This document shows positions 5,951 through 13,801 of a stretch of DNA of 18,635 bases, one piece after another. Origin of the DNA: Bacteroidota bacterium (GTDB lineage: Bacteria; Bacteroidota; Bacteroidia; UKL13-3); the NCBI GenBank assembly GCA_947460565.1, contig CANHJJ010000011.1:1-18635 (forward strand). The letters are read 5' to 3'. The translations under genes were made by a program, and so were the position numbers. The notes under the pieces are model-generated. The model was not told where the DNA came from and made no database searches. It worked only from the letters and a program-made list of their open reading frames with translations. Position 1 is the stretch's first letter, and the number at the start of each line of letters is the position of its first letter.

Positions 5951-6643
5951 ATGCCAATAATAATAGAAAAAGGAGGTCAAGCAGAATCTATAAAGTTTGC
6001 AAAGATGAGAATAGGCTTAGGTTGGGACCCTATTATTTCAAATGCTGAAGAAACATTTGATTTAGATGTTTCTGCATTTTTATTAGATACAAATAAAAAA
6101 ATCTTAAATGATGATTATCTTGTTTTTTACAATTCGGAGTTAAGGGTAGACCCAACAAATCTTTTAATTATTGAACCTCAAAACTCAATAAAATATCCTC
6201 CTTTTCAGGAAGGTGGTAAAATGATAGACAGCAAAGAACATCACAGAAGACTCACAAGACCTGTAGACCCTGATTTTTCTGTGTGGGGTTCGATTGATGA
6301 CATGGAAGGCGAGGAAAGTGATGGGGGCGATGATGAAACAATGAATATAGATCTTAGAAAATTAAATGCAGCTGTAGTCGAAATAGTCATTGGCGTTAGT
6401 ATTTATGATTATGCAAAGTGGAAACAAAATTTCGGAAAGGTCAATGATGCTTATGTTTCAATATACAATGAAATTACAAACGAAGAGATGTTTAGGTATG
6501 ATTTACAGGGAGATTTTGCCACCAATACTGCAGTAGAATTTTGTAGTATATATAAAGAGGGTGGTTTTTGGAAAATTAAAGCATTAGGTTTTGGCCATGA
6601 TGAGGGTCTACAAAGCCTATTATCAATTTACACAAATAATTAG
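5951..6643 (+). CDS. Divergent TerD-family protein with a central insert
   Basis: A 230-residue TerD paralogue, about 45 residues longer than its neighbours. It keeps IIIEKGGQ at 3-10, IGLGWDP at 21-27, FDLDVSAF at 36-43 and the C-terminal half (QNFGKVNDAYVSIYN, AVEFCSIYKEGGFWKIKALGFG). Between residues 68 and 112 there is an insert rich in Pro, His and Arg. The second acidic loop, normally GDNxTGxGDGDDE, reads as SIDDMEGEESDGGDDE at 114-129: the DDE end remains but the GDNLTG half is gone. So one calcium site is likely altered. Its exact role in the complex is unknown. Gene neighbours are 18 and 15 bp away. Confidence 0.88.
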   Translation: MPIIIEKGGQAESIKFAKMRIGLGWDPIISNAEETFDLDVSAFLLDTNKKILNDDYLVFYNSELRVDPTNLLIIEPQNSIKYPPFQEGGKMIDSKEHHRRLTRPVDPDFSVWGSIDDMEGEESDGGDDETMNIDLRKLNAAVVEIVIGVSIYDYAKWKQNFGKVNDAYVSIYNEITNEEMFRYDLQGDFATNTAVEFCSIYKEGGFWKIKALGFGHDEGLQSLLSIYTNN

Positions 6644-6658
6644 TTTAAAAAATAAAAA

Positions 6659-7264
6659 ATGGCAATAAACTTAAATAAAGGTGGTGATCAACACAAGATT
6701 GATCTAACGAAAGGAAAAACGAACATTACTGTTCATGCAAATCTTAATTGGAATCAAACCGTACAAGCTAAGAAGGGATTTTTAGCAAGCATATTTGGAG
6801 GCGGAAGCGATGGTCCAGATTTAGATTTAGGCTGTATGTATGAAATGCAAAACGGCAAGAAAGGTGTAATTCAACCTTTAGGAAAAAATTTCGGAAATAA
6901 ATCACAAGAACCTTACATATTTTTAGATAAAGATGATAGAGATGGGGCTTCAAACGATGGAGAAAATATGTTTGTTTTTAAGCCTGAACTTGTAAAAAGG
7001 GTCATGTTTTTTGCGTTAATTTATGAAGGTGCACCAAATTTTCAATCTGTTGGAGGAAGAATGGCATTCAAAATAAGTAATGGCGAAATCATTACCTTAA
7101 GTTTAAACAATCCTGATTCATCTTCAATTTTTTGTGCTGCTGCATTATTTGAAAATAAAAATGGAGACTATTTTTTAACTAAAGAAGAACGGTATTTTGC
7201 AGGTCATCAACTCGCGGATGCTTATTACAATTTTGGCTTCAAATGGACAACAGGAAGTAAATAA
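6659..7264 (+). CDS. TerA-like TerD-superfamily protein
   Basis: A 201-residue TerD-superfamily member of a different branch. It begins INLNKGG, then LNWNQ at 29-33, a GFLASIFGGGSDGPDLDLGC stretch at 40-59, PYIFLDKDDRDGAS, and ends RYFAGHQLADAYYNFGFKWTTGSK. The LNW, DLDLGC, LDxDDR and GHQ landmarks resemble the TerA-type domain, here standing alone with no fused second domain. Only the PDLDLG loop recalls the calcium site; the GDGDDE loop is absent, replaced by DKDDRDGASNDGEN. Likely cytoplasmic and part of the same assembly. Family placement is good; subgroup naming is from memory. Confidence 0.8.
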   Translation: MAINLNKGGDQHKIDLTKGKTNITVHANLNWNQTVQAKKGFLASIFGGGSDGPDLDLGCMYEMQNGKKGVIQPLGKNFGNKSQEPYIFLDKDDRDGASNDGENMFVFKPELVKRVMFFALIYEGAPNFQSVGGRMAFKISNGEIITLSLNNPDSSSIFCAAALFENKNGDYFLTKEERYFAGHQLADAYYNFGFKWTTGSK

Positions 7265-7301
7265 TAATTTTAATAACTAATAATTAAATAAACAAAACAT
7301 C

Positions 7302-7937
7302 ATGAGAAGACTACCAGTGTACCTATTATTGGACACATCAGGATCAATGGCTGGTGAACCAATTGAAGCCGTTAAAAACGGTGTTCAAGTTATGATTAGT
7401 TCATTACGAAATGACCCTCAAGCTGTTGAAACAGCATACTTAAGCATCATTACTTTCGATTCGGATGCCAGACAAACGGTTCCTTTAACAGATTTAGCTT
7501 CATTTCAAATGCCAGATTTAAAAGCAACAGGAACTACATCATTGGGCGAGGCTTTGAAAGTTTTAAGCAATTGTATCAAAACAGAAGTTACTAAAACTAC
7601 TGCAGAAGTAAAAGGCGATTGGAAGCCTTTGGTTTTTATAATGACCGATGGCCAACCTACTGATGATTGGCAAAGTGGTTTAAATGAATTTAAAAATGTA
7701 CGAGTTGGAACCGTTGTTGCTTGCGCTGCAGGATCTGGAGCAGACACAAGTGTTTTAAAGCAAATTACCGATAGTGTAGTTAGTTTAGAGACAGATCAAG
7801 AAAGTATTAAATCATTTTTTAAATGGGTTTCTGCTTCTATTGGTGTTTCGTCTACAAAAGTTGGTGAGAGTGGCTCAGAAGTTACCGGATTAAATCAAAT
7901 GCCACCCCCACCTGCAGAATTAAATATAGTTGTTTAA
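7302..7937 (+). CDS. terY: TerY-type vWA domain protein, first copy
   Basis: A 211-residue von Willebrand factor A domain with a complete metal-ion site (MIDAS): DTSGS at residues 11-15, Thr79 in GTTSLGEAL, and Asp116 in TDGQPTD. The segment KGDWKPLVFIMTDG is a hallmark of TerY. Length matches E. coli TerY. vWA domains bind a divalent metal and mediate protein-protein contacts; in the published TerY-P triad they work with a PP2C phosphatase and a kinase, both present downstream. The last 11 residues, PPPPAELNIVV, follow a flexible Gly/Ser-rich linker and are nearly repeated in the second copy. Sixteen bp separate it from a small basic protein gene. Confidence 0.93.
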   Translation: MRRLPVYLLLDTSGSMAGEPIEAVKNGVQVMISSLRNDPQAVETAYLSIITFDSDARQTVPLTDLASFQMPDLKATGTTSLGEALKVLSNCIKTEVTKTTAEVKGDWKPLVFIMTDGQPTDDWQSGLNEFKNVRVGTVVACAAGSGADTSVLKQITDSVVSLETDQESIKSFFKWVSASIGVSSTKVGESGSEVTGLNQMPPPPAELNIVV

Positions 7938-7953
7938 CATCACTTTATTAACA

Positions 7954-8112
7954 ATGGGAATGTTTGGATTTTCGTTTTCGTGGAAGCGACTTTTAGGTAT
8001 TACGAGTGCAAAACAGCGTTTTGCTAGAAAAACTAGCTTACCAACTACTAAAGGCGGTGTAGAACGGAAGTTAGGTAATTTCATTATTAAATCATTATTC
8101 GGAAAAAAATAA
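7954..8112 (+). CDS. Small basic protein (52 aa) of the Ter operon
   Basis: A 52-residue protein. The frame is open from 7930, which would overlap the TerY stop; the ATG at 7954 gives the start MGMFGFSFSWKRLLG and normal spacing. It is strongly basic, with an aromatic N-terminus (FGFSFSWKR) and the C-terminal run GGVERKLGNFIIKSLFGKK. I recall similar short FSFSWKRxLGI proteins beside TerD/TerY genes, but cannot name a family. The basic, amphipathic character suits binding to membrane, RNA or an acidic partner such as a TerD protein; this is inference. Four bp separate it from the following membrane protein gene, so they are surely co-transcribed. Confidence 0.7.
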   Translation: MGMFGFSFSWKRLLGITSAKQRFARKTSLPTTKGGVERKLGNFIIKSLFGKK

Positions 8113-8116
8113 GTTT

Positions 8117-8815
8117 ATGGAGAATAATTTTGAAGATGTAATGTCTAAAAGGTCAAATGAAGAGTTAATTGCAATCGTTACAATTGATAGGTCTAAATAT
8201 CTAGAATCAGCAATTATTACTGCTGAAAGAGAAATTGAAAAAAGAAATATTGATAATACTATTATTTCTGACATTAACGAAATGATTGAAATTAGGAAAT
8301 CAGAAGAACAAAAATTTAAAGATGCCAATACTGTAGATAATCAAGTAATTATAAGTTTAAACAAATTTATCTTTTTATCAATAATTTCATTTGGAGCCTA
8401 TGAGATTTGGTGGATGTATAAAGCCTGGAAATTTTTTAAACAAAAAGATAATTTAGATATCATACCTGCCGCAACAGCAATATTTGGGATATTTTTTATG
8501 AATTCGTTGTTAAATAAAATACTTGAATTCGCAAAGGAAAAAGGGTATACTAATAGTTATTCTTCTTCTACACTTTTTGCTTGTTTTTTTAGTGGGAATT
8601 TATTGTCATATCTCCCAGATCCTTTTTGGCTAATATCTGTATTCAGTTTTATATTTATTATTCCTCCTTTTGAAGCGCTAAACTTTGCAAAACAAAATTC
8701 AAAAAATATTATTGTAAAAGAGCAGACTGAGTTTAGTGGAAGACAATATGTCCTTATTGTTTTAGGAACAATTGGTTGGGGTTTGGTTTTATTTAATATG
8801 ACAGACTTTTCATAA
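8117..8815 (+). CDS. Multi-pass membrane protein, possibly DUF4234-like
   Basis: A 232-residue protein. Residues 8-45 form a charged helix pair (SKRSNEELIAIVTIDRSKYL, AEREIEKRNI) like an N-terminal module common in Bacteroidota membrane proteins. Then come about four or five membrane segments, near 83-99, 114-130, 153-186 (probably two) and 210-227. The first, KFIFLSIISFGAYEIWWMYKAW, resembles DUF4234 (Gly-x-Tyr, Trp-rich exit). There is a charged stretch AKEKGY between helices. No catalytic motif is visible. It lies between the first and second TerY genes, 4 and 22 bp away, so a membrane partner of the vWA proteins is a fair guess. Confidence 0.65.
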   Translation: MENNFEDVMSKRSNEELIAIVTIDRSKYLESAIITAEREIEKRNIDNTIISDINEMIEIRKSEEQKFKDANTVDNQVIISLNKFIFLSIISFGAYEIWWMYKAWKFFKQKDNLDIIPAATAIFGIFFMNSLLNKILEFAKEKGYTNSYSSSTLFACFFSGNLLSYLPDPFWLISVFSFIFIIPPFEALNFAKQNSKNIIVKEQTEFSGRQYVLIVLGTIGWGLVLFNMTDFS

Positions 8816-8837
8816 GTATATTTTAATTAAATTAATA

Positions 8838-9473
8838 ATGAGACGACTACCCGTTTATTTTTTACTCGACACTTCAGGTTCAATGTATGGTACATCCATC
8901 GTAGCATTAAACAATTCTTTGAGTGAAATGATTGGCACATTGCGCCAAGATCCTCAGGCAATAGAATCTGTTTGGATTAGCATAATTACTTTTGATATAA
9001 CGGCAAAAGAAATCATTCCCTTATCAAGTTTAGATTCATTTCAGTTGCCAGAAATAACATGCCCACGCTCTGGACCAACACATACAGGAGAAGCCTTGTC
9101 ATTACTTCATTCAAAAGTTATTTCAGATATAAAAAAAGGATCAGCAACCGAAAAAGGTGATTGGAAACCCCTTCTTTTTCTTTTTACTGATGGTTCACCG
9201 AGTGATAAAAAACTTTATCGAGACATTACGCCCCAAATTAAGGCATTAAATTTTGGAATTATTGTTGGCTGTGCCGCAGGGGCACTCTCAGATGACTCCA
9301 TGCTAAAAGAAATTTGTGATCATGTTGTACATCTAGACACGGCAGATGCATCAACACTAAAACAATTTTTCAAATGGGTTTCTGAAACAATTGATCATGG
9401 AAATAAAAGTATGGGAACCGGCGAGAAAGTTGGTATTCCACCGCCCCCTACTGATATTAATTTAGTTATATAA
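8838..9473 (+). CDS. terY: TerY-type vWA domain protein, second copy
   Basis: A 211-residue vWA protein, clearly a paralogue of the first (same length and start MRRLPVYxLLDTSGSM). MIDAS residues are DTSGS at 11-15, Thr81 in GPTHTGEAL and Asp118 in TDGSPSD. It carries the TerY signature KGDWKPLLFLFTDG and ends in PPPPTDINLVI, matching the tail of the first copy. A CPRSGP segment (75-80) is an insertion relative to copy one. It probably binds different partners through its surface, since metal-site residues are kept while the loops differ. Eight bp separate it from a two-helix membrane protein gene. Confidence 0.93.
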   Translation: MRRLPVYFLLDTSGSMYGTSIVALNNSLSEMIGTLRQDPQAIESVWISIITFDITAKEIIPLSSLDSFQLPEITCPRSGPTHTGEALSLLHSKVISDIKKGSATEKGDWKPLLFLFTDGSPSDKKLYRDITPQIKALNFGIIVGCAAGALSDDSMLKEICDHVVHLDTADASTLKQFFKWVSETIDHGNKSMGTGEKVGIPPPPTDINLVI

Positions 9474-9481
9474 TTTAGAAA

Positions 9482-9739
9482 ATGAAAGTATTATTCATAT
9501 TGATATTGAATGCGTTTATTATTGGCTTGTTTCTATATTCGAAGCTACTACCTCATAAAGCCAATCTAAATAGTAAATACAATGGTGTATTTAATTTTTT
9601 TAATAGTGTTTTTACACCCATATTAAATTTTTTAAAGAAGTTTATAAAGCCTTTTCAAGTTGGGCAAGGATTATCTGTTGATATGACACAAGTTGTATTG
9701 CTTATTTTATTTTTATTTATATTAAATTTTATTATATGA
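9482..9739 (+). CDS. Small YggT-like membrane protein
   Basis: An 85-residue protein with a hydrophobic helix at each end (LFILILNAFIIGLFLYS near 4-20; VVLLILFLFILNFII at the end) and a basic amphipathic middle, FFNSVFTPILNFLKKFIKPF. The layout 'PIxxFxxxIxPF...hydrophilic turn...D-x-x-x-VVLLILFLF' resembles one repeat of the YggT family of integral membrane proteins, whose role is not well defined. Its stop overlaps the start of the third vWA gene by 4 bp (ATGA), which implies translational coupling and suggests a 1:1 link with that vWA protein. Confidence 0.6.
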   Translation: MKVLFILILNAFIIGLFLYSKLLPHKANLNSKYNGVFNFFNSVFTPILNFLKKFIKPFQVGQGLSVDMTQVVLLILFLFILNFII

Positions 9740-10788
9740 GAAGACTTCCTATATATTTTTTAATTGATGTTTCTGAATCAATGGTTGGAGACCCAATACA
9801 GCAGGTTGAAGAAGGCCTAGCCACGATAATTCAAACATTGAAAAAAGATCCACATGCAATGGAAACGGTATGGGTATCCATTATTATTTTCGCAGGCCAA
9901 GCAAAAACGCTAGTCTCCTTGCAAGAAATAGCAAGTTTTTATCCACCAAAATTTCCAATTGGTAGTGGTACATCTTTGAGCAAAGGGCTGGGGCATTTAA
10001 TGTTTGAGCTTCGTAAGAATATTGTAAAAACAACTGCTGAATTAAAAGGGGATTGGAAACCTATCGTTTTTTTATTAACTGATGGCGTGCCTACGGATGA
10101 TACAAAAACGGCAATATCCGAATGGAAACAAAACTGGCAACGTAGTGCGAATCTAGTAGCTGTAAGCTTTGGTAATGAAGCTGATAATAATGTTTTGAGC
10201 GAACTCACAGAAATAGTATTGAACTTTAAAAATACTGGTAAAGATTCATACAAACAGTTTTTTAAGTGGGTAACTGACTCTATAAAAACGAGCAGTGTAA
10301 GTGTTGAAAGCAATACATCTGGTTTCGAATTAGCAAAATTAGATGAAAATGTTATTTCAAAAATTGATTTATCAAAATCTAAAACAGCAGCACAGTTGAT
10401 TGATAATAATTTTGTTGTTCTCTCAGCTAAGTGCCAAAATTCAAAAAGACCTTATTTAATCAAGTATAAAAAGAAAATTGCCACAACTGATTTTGGAGGC
10501 ATAAACCTTGATACTTTGACATATCGTTTAGTTGGCGCCTTTCAAGTAGATAATACATATTTTGAACTATCAGATAATTCAAATACTACTTTTAAAATTA
10601 ATACTGAAGAATTACTTGGAGCTCCATCTTGCCCTTGTTGTGGCAATCAGTTTGCATTTGCCGTTTGTAATTGCGGAAAATTGCATTGTATTGGAGAAGA
10701 GGATGAAAGCACATGCCCTTGGTGCGGAAACATTGGCTCCTATGGATCTGGAGAAAGTGGATTTGATGTTAATAGAACTCAAGGATAA
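9736..10788 (+). CDS. vWA protein with TerY-C zinc-binding domain
   Basis: A 350-residue protein. Residues 1-200 are a TerY-like vWA domain: DVSES at 11-15 (third and fifth MIDAS Ser kept, Gly to Glu at 14), Thr79 in GSGTSLSKGL, Asp116 in TDGVPTDD, and KGDWKPIVFLLTDG. The C-terminal part resembles the TerY-C metal-binding domain: TYRLVGAFQVDNTYFELSD followed by a cluster with Cys at 299, 301, 302, 311, 313, 318, 327 and 330, including CPCCG and CPWCG, enough for two zinc sites. The proline tail of the other two copies is replaced by this domain. Coupled by a 4-bp overlap to the small membrane protein. An adapter between the vWA group and the following phosphatase and kinase is the likely role. 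Confidence 0.9.
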   Translation: MRRLPIYFLIDVSESMVGDPIQQVEEGLATIIQTLKKDPHAMETVWVSIIIFAGQAKTLVSLQEIASFYPPKFPIGSGTSLSKGLGHLMFELRKNIVKTTAELKGDWKPIVFLLTDGVPTDDTKTAISEWKQNWQRSANLVAVSFGNEADNNVLSELTEIVLNFKNTGKDSYKQFFKWVTDSIKTSSVSVESNTSGFELAKLDENVISKIDLSKSKTAAQLIDNNFVVLSAKCQNSKRPYLIKYKKKIATTDFGGINLDTLTYRLVGAFQVDNTYFELSDNSNTTFKINTEELLGAPSCPCCGNQFAFAVCNCGKLHCIGEEDESTCPWCGNIGSYGSGESGFDVNRTQG

Positions 10789-10799
10789 AATATTATATT

Positions 10800-12251
10800 A
10801 TGACTACAAAAGAATATATCGAACTACTGTTTAAAAGTAAAGGAATTACAGTTCCCATGAATTTAGTTACTAAATTTCAAGAATTTGTTGACGACACCAG
10901 TAATATTGAATCAGTAAAAATAATTTTAGAAAATCAAATGGGATTATTAAAAAATTGGAAAATAAAAAATAGAATTGTTGATATAACCAATCAGCAAATA
11001 ATTATACCCAATGCTTTAATGGGGGATAGTTATAATGCAAAGATTGATACTGAAAAATTTAATTTAAAAGATTTAATAATTTCAGATATCGAAGGCTTAA
11101 CAGATACAGGTTTAAAATTTAATACTGCCTCACTTGTTATTGAAGGAATACCAATTTTAAGTGGTGATTTTAAGTTAAAATTGCTCTACAGACTTCAAGA
11201 TGAAGCTGAAGATTCAGTGTTGAATGAAAAAATAATTCCATTATTAGTAATGGTTGACCCTAAAACCTTATGGAAAAATTTACCTTCCAATAAAGATGAT
11301 ATTTATTGGAAAGAAGATAATGTTTCTGTTAGTGATAAATTGGGAACAAAAACAATTGTTGTTTCGTCTAAAAGAGGTCGCTCTCATCAAAATGTAGGTT
11401 CTTTTAGAGATGATGATTTTAGTTTTAAACATTTCGATTCAAATGGATGGTCTATAGTTTGTGTATCAGATGGTGCCGGAAGCTATTCATTATCAAGAAA
11501 AGGATCGCAAATAGCTTGTAATGCTGTAATAGAATATTTTGAGGCAAATCTTAACACTGAAAATCAAACCAACTTCGAATTAAAAATTTCGGAATATTTC
11601 AAATCAAAAGATGAAGTTTTAAAAAAGGAAATTGATGGATTAACCGCTCAAAATTTATATAAAGCTGTTCTATATGCTCACAACAAAATTAAAGAAAATG
11701 CGGATGCTATGTTTAAAAGTAATCCAGTATTATTTAATAACACAAAATTAAAAGATCCCATTGATTACTACCATTCCACTTTAGTTTTTACATTATATAA
11801 AAAATATGATTTGGGCTATGTTCTGTTAACATTTAGTGTTGGTGATTGCCCTGTAGCAGTTATGAATAAAGAAAAAACCGAAACGAAAATGCTTAATTGG
11901 ATTGATGTTGGTGAATTTGGTGGTGGTACTCGTTTTGTAACTCAACCAGAAATTTTCCACTCCACACAAAATCCAATGGTTTCTAGGTTTAGTCTAAATA
12001 TTGTAGATGATTTCTCTTATTTATTTTTAATGAGTGATGGTATATATGACCCTAAATTTGAGGTAGAAGCTAATCTTGAAAAAAATGAAAAATGGATTGA
12101 ATTTTTAGCAGATTTAGAAGGTAAAAACGAAGACAATTCAAAAATTGATTTTAATTCAGAAAATAAAGAAATAGCAAATCAACTTTCTACCTGGATGGAT
12201 TTTTGGAGTAAAGGGAATCATGACGATAGAACTTTAGCTGTTATTTTTTAA
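10800..12251 (+). CDS. PP2C-type Ser/Thr phosphatase (TerY-P triad)
   Basis: A 483-residue protein. Residues about 185-483 are a PP2C domain with the metal and active-site motifs: FRDDDF at 202-207, VSDGAGS at 222-228, SVGDC at 346-350, MSDGIYD at 411-417 and NHDDRT at 473-478. The Asp residues that bind the two metals all appear present, so it should be active. Residues 1-180 precede it: a helical start and a beta-rich part (GLKFNTASLVIEGIPILSGD, 104-123) that looks like a small Ig/cadherin-type domain. PP2C with a vWA protein and a kinase is the TerY-P triad described in Ter systems. Expected to remove phosphates from the kinase, the vWA partners or TerD proteins. Confidence 0.92.
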   Translation: MTTKEYIELLFKSKGITVPMNLVTKFQEFVDDTSNIESVKIILENQMGLLKNWKIKNRIVDITNQQIIIPNALMGDSYNAKIDTEKFNLKDLIISDIEGLTDTGLKFNTASLVIEGIPILSGDFKLKLLYRLQDEAEDSVLNEKIIPLLVMVDPKTLWKNLPSNKDDIYWKEDNVSVSDKLGTKTIVVSSKRGRSHQNVGSFRDDDFSFKHFDSNGWSIVCVSDGAGSYSLSRKGSQIACNAVIEYFEANLNTENQTNFELKISEYFKSKDEVLKKEIDGLTAQNLYKAVLYAHNKIKENADAMFKSNPVLFNNTKLKDPIDYYHSTLVFTLYKKYDLGYVLLTFSVGDCPVAVMNKEKTETKMLNWIDVGEFGGGTRFVTQPEIFHSTQNPMVSRFSLNIVDDFSYLFLMSDGIYDPKFEVEANLEKNEKWIEFLADLEGKNEDNSKIDFNSENKEIANQLSTWMDFWSKGNHDDRTLAVIF

Positions 12252-12264
12252 TTAAAACATTTTT

Positions 12265-13791
12265 ATGTTAACTGTTACAGTAACTTCCATTATATACCCC
12301 AATAAAAGTTATCAATACATTGATATGGGTTCGCCTTCTGCTGCTGGAGGCATGAAGGATATTTATTTTAGCCCTGATAAATCATATGTTATCGGTTTTT
12401 ACAGAGCCCCTCAAGATTTTAATTCTGTAGAACGATTAAAGAAAATAGTAACTACTTATTTCGATAGATTTTTTAATAATCCAGCTGGAGCATATTATAA
12501 AGAATTATACAGCTGGCCAACAGATGTCATAAAATATGAGAATCGCATAGGGATAATAGTTCCATGTTATAATAAAAATTTCTTTTTTAAAAAAGGTTAC
12601 GAATTAAATGATGCACTAAAGGGTCAGGATAAAGAAGGAAAATGGTTTGCAAGTCCATTATTTAGAGTTTCAAATTCGAAATCGAAATTAGATAGTTCTG
12701 AATTAGGAACTTGGTTAAGTTATTTTCAAATTGGAGTTAATATAGCACGAGGAGTTAAAAGACTTCATGCTGCAGGTTTAGCACATTCTGATTTATCATA
12801 CAAAAACGTACTAATTGATCCAGTTAGTAAAACTGCCGCAATCATTGATATTGATGGGTTAGTTGTTCCTGGTTTATTTGCACCAGATGTTATAGGCACT
12901 CCAGACTTTATAGCTCCGGAAGTTTTGGCTACGTTACATCTTAATATCAAAGATCCTAATCGAAAACTTCCAAACATTCAAACCGATAAGCATGCCTTGG
13001 CCGTATTAATATATATGTATTTATTGTATAGACATCCTTTAAAAGGTGGTAAATTTTTTGGTTCAGATATTGAAGCAGATGAAGAAGTGAAATTAGCTAT
13101 GGGTACTAAAGCTTTATTTATAGAACACCCAACAGATAAAAGTAATCAGAACCTTAAAAGAGAATACGGTGATAATTTGCAAAAATTTCAACCATGGACA
13201 AATTTAGCTAAAACTCCTTATACTATTCTTGGACCTTATTTAAAGGATCTATTTGACCTTGCCTTTATTAAAGGATTACATAATCCGAATGAACGTCCAC
13301 CAGCATCAATGTGGGAGCAGGCACTAATAAAAACAATGGATCTCAAATTACAATGTGCAAATATAAAATGTGATCAAAAATGGTTTATTTATAATGATAC
13401 CAACAATACATCTTGTACGTTTTGTAATACTAGATATCATACATCTATTCCAATACTTGATCTTTATTTTCAAACAGCACCAGGCAAATGGAAACCTGAG
13501 AACCAAAGGTTAGTTGTGTATAATGGAACAACACTTCAATTATGGCATACGAATAGAAATGTTATAACAAATGAAAATTTAACACCTGCTCAAAAAATAC
13601 CAGTTGGCTATTTCTCATTCTACAATAATAAATGGCTTTTTGTTAATCAAACATTAACATCATTAGTTGATAAATCAGAAAATAAAGAAATTAAAATTGG
13701 GGAAATGGTAGAGTTAACAACAGGAAAGCAATTAATACTATCCAAAGAAGATGGCGGAAGAGTTGCAGTAATCTCTATTGCTAATGAATAA
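12265..13791 (+). CDS. TerY-P type protein kinase with zinc ribbon
   Basis: A 508-residue protein. The kinase core is clear at LHAAGLAHSDLSYKNVLID: the catalytic loop HSDLSYKN at 174-181 with Asp176 and Asn181, the metal loop IDIDG at 194-198, and GTPDFIAPE at 211-219 as the activation-segment end. The N-lobe is unusual: the glycine loop is GSPSAAGGMKDIY (22-34) and the strand that should hold VAIK reads YVIGFYR, with no Lys. Near 364-387 there is a zinc ribbon (Cys364, Cys369, Cys384, Cys387), followed by a ~120-residue beta-rich C-terminal domain. It follows the PP2C gene by 13 bp, as in TerY-P triads. Cytoplasmic; substrates unknown. Confidence 0.9.
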   Translation: MLTVTVTSIIYPNKSYQYIDMGSPSAAGGMKDIYFSPDKSYVIGFYRAPQDFNSVERLKKIVTTYFDRFFNNPAGAYYKELYSWPTDVIKYENRIGIIVPCYNKNFFFKKGYELNDALKGQDKEGKWFASPLFRVSNSKSKLDSSELGTWLSYFQIGVNIARGVKRLHAAGLAHSDLSYKNVLIDPVSKTAAIIDIDGLVVPGLFAPDVIGTPDFIAPEVLATLHLNIKDPNRKLPNIQTDKHALAVLIYMYLLYRHPLKGGKFFGSDIEADEEVKLAMGTKALFIEHPTDKSNQNLKREYGDNLQKFQPWTNLAKTPYTILGPYLKDLFDLAFIKGLHNPNERPPASMWEQALIKTMDLKLQCANIKCDQKWFIYNDTNNTSCTFCNTRYHTSIPILDLYFQTAPGKWKPENQRLVVYNGTTLQLWHTNRNVITNENLTPAQKIPVGYFSFYNNKWLFVNQTLTSLVDKSENKEIKIGEMVELTTGKQLILSKEDGGRVAVISIANE

Positions 13792-13801
13792 TAAACATAT
13801 T

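Noticed and set aside
9939..10313. 124-residue reverse-strand frame inside the third vWA gene
   Set aside because: It is a shadow of a well-supported vWA coding region and shows no domain.
10562..10834. 90-residue forward frame overlapping the TerY-C domain and the PP2C start
   Set aside because: It overlaps the cysteine cluster of the TerY-C domain in another frame; both flanking genes are better supported.
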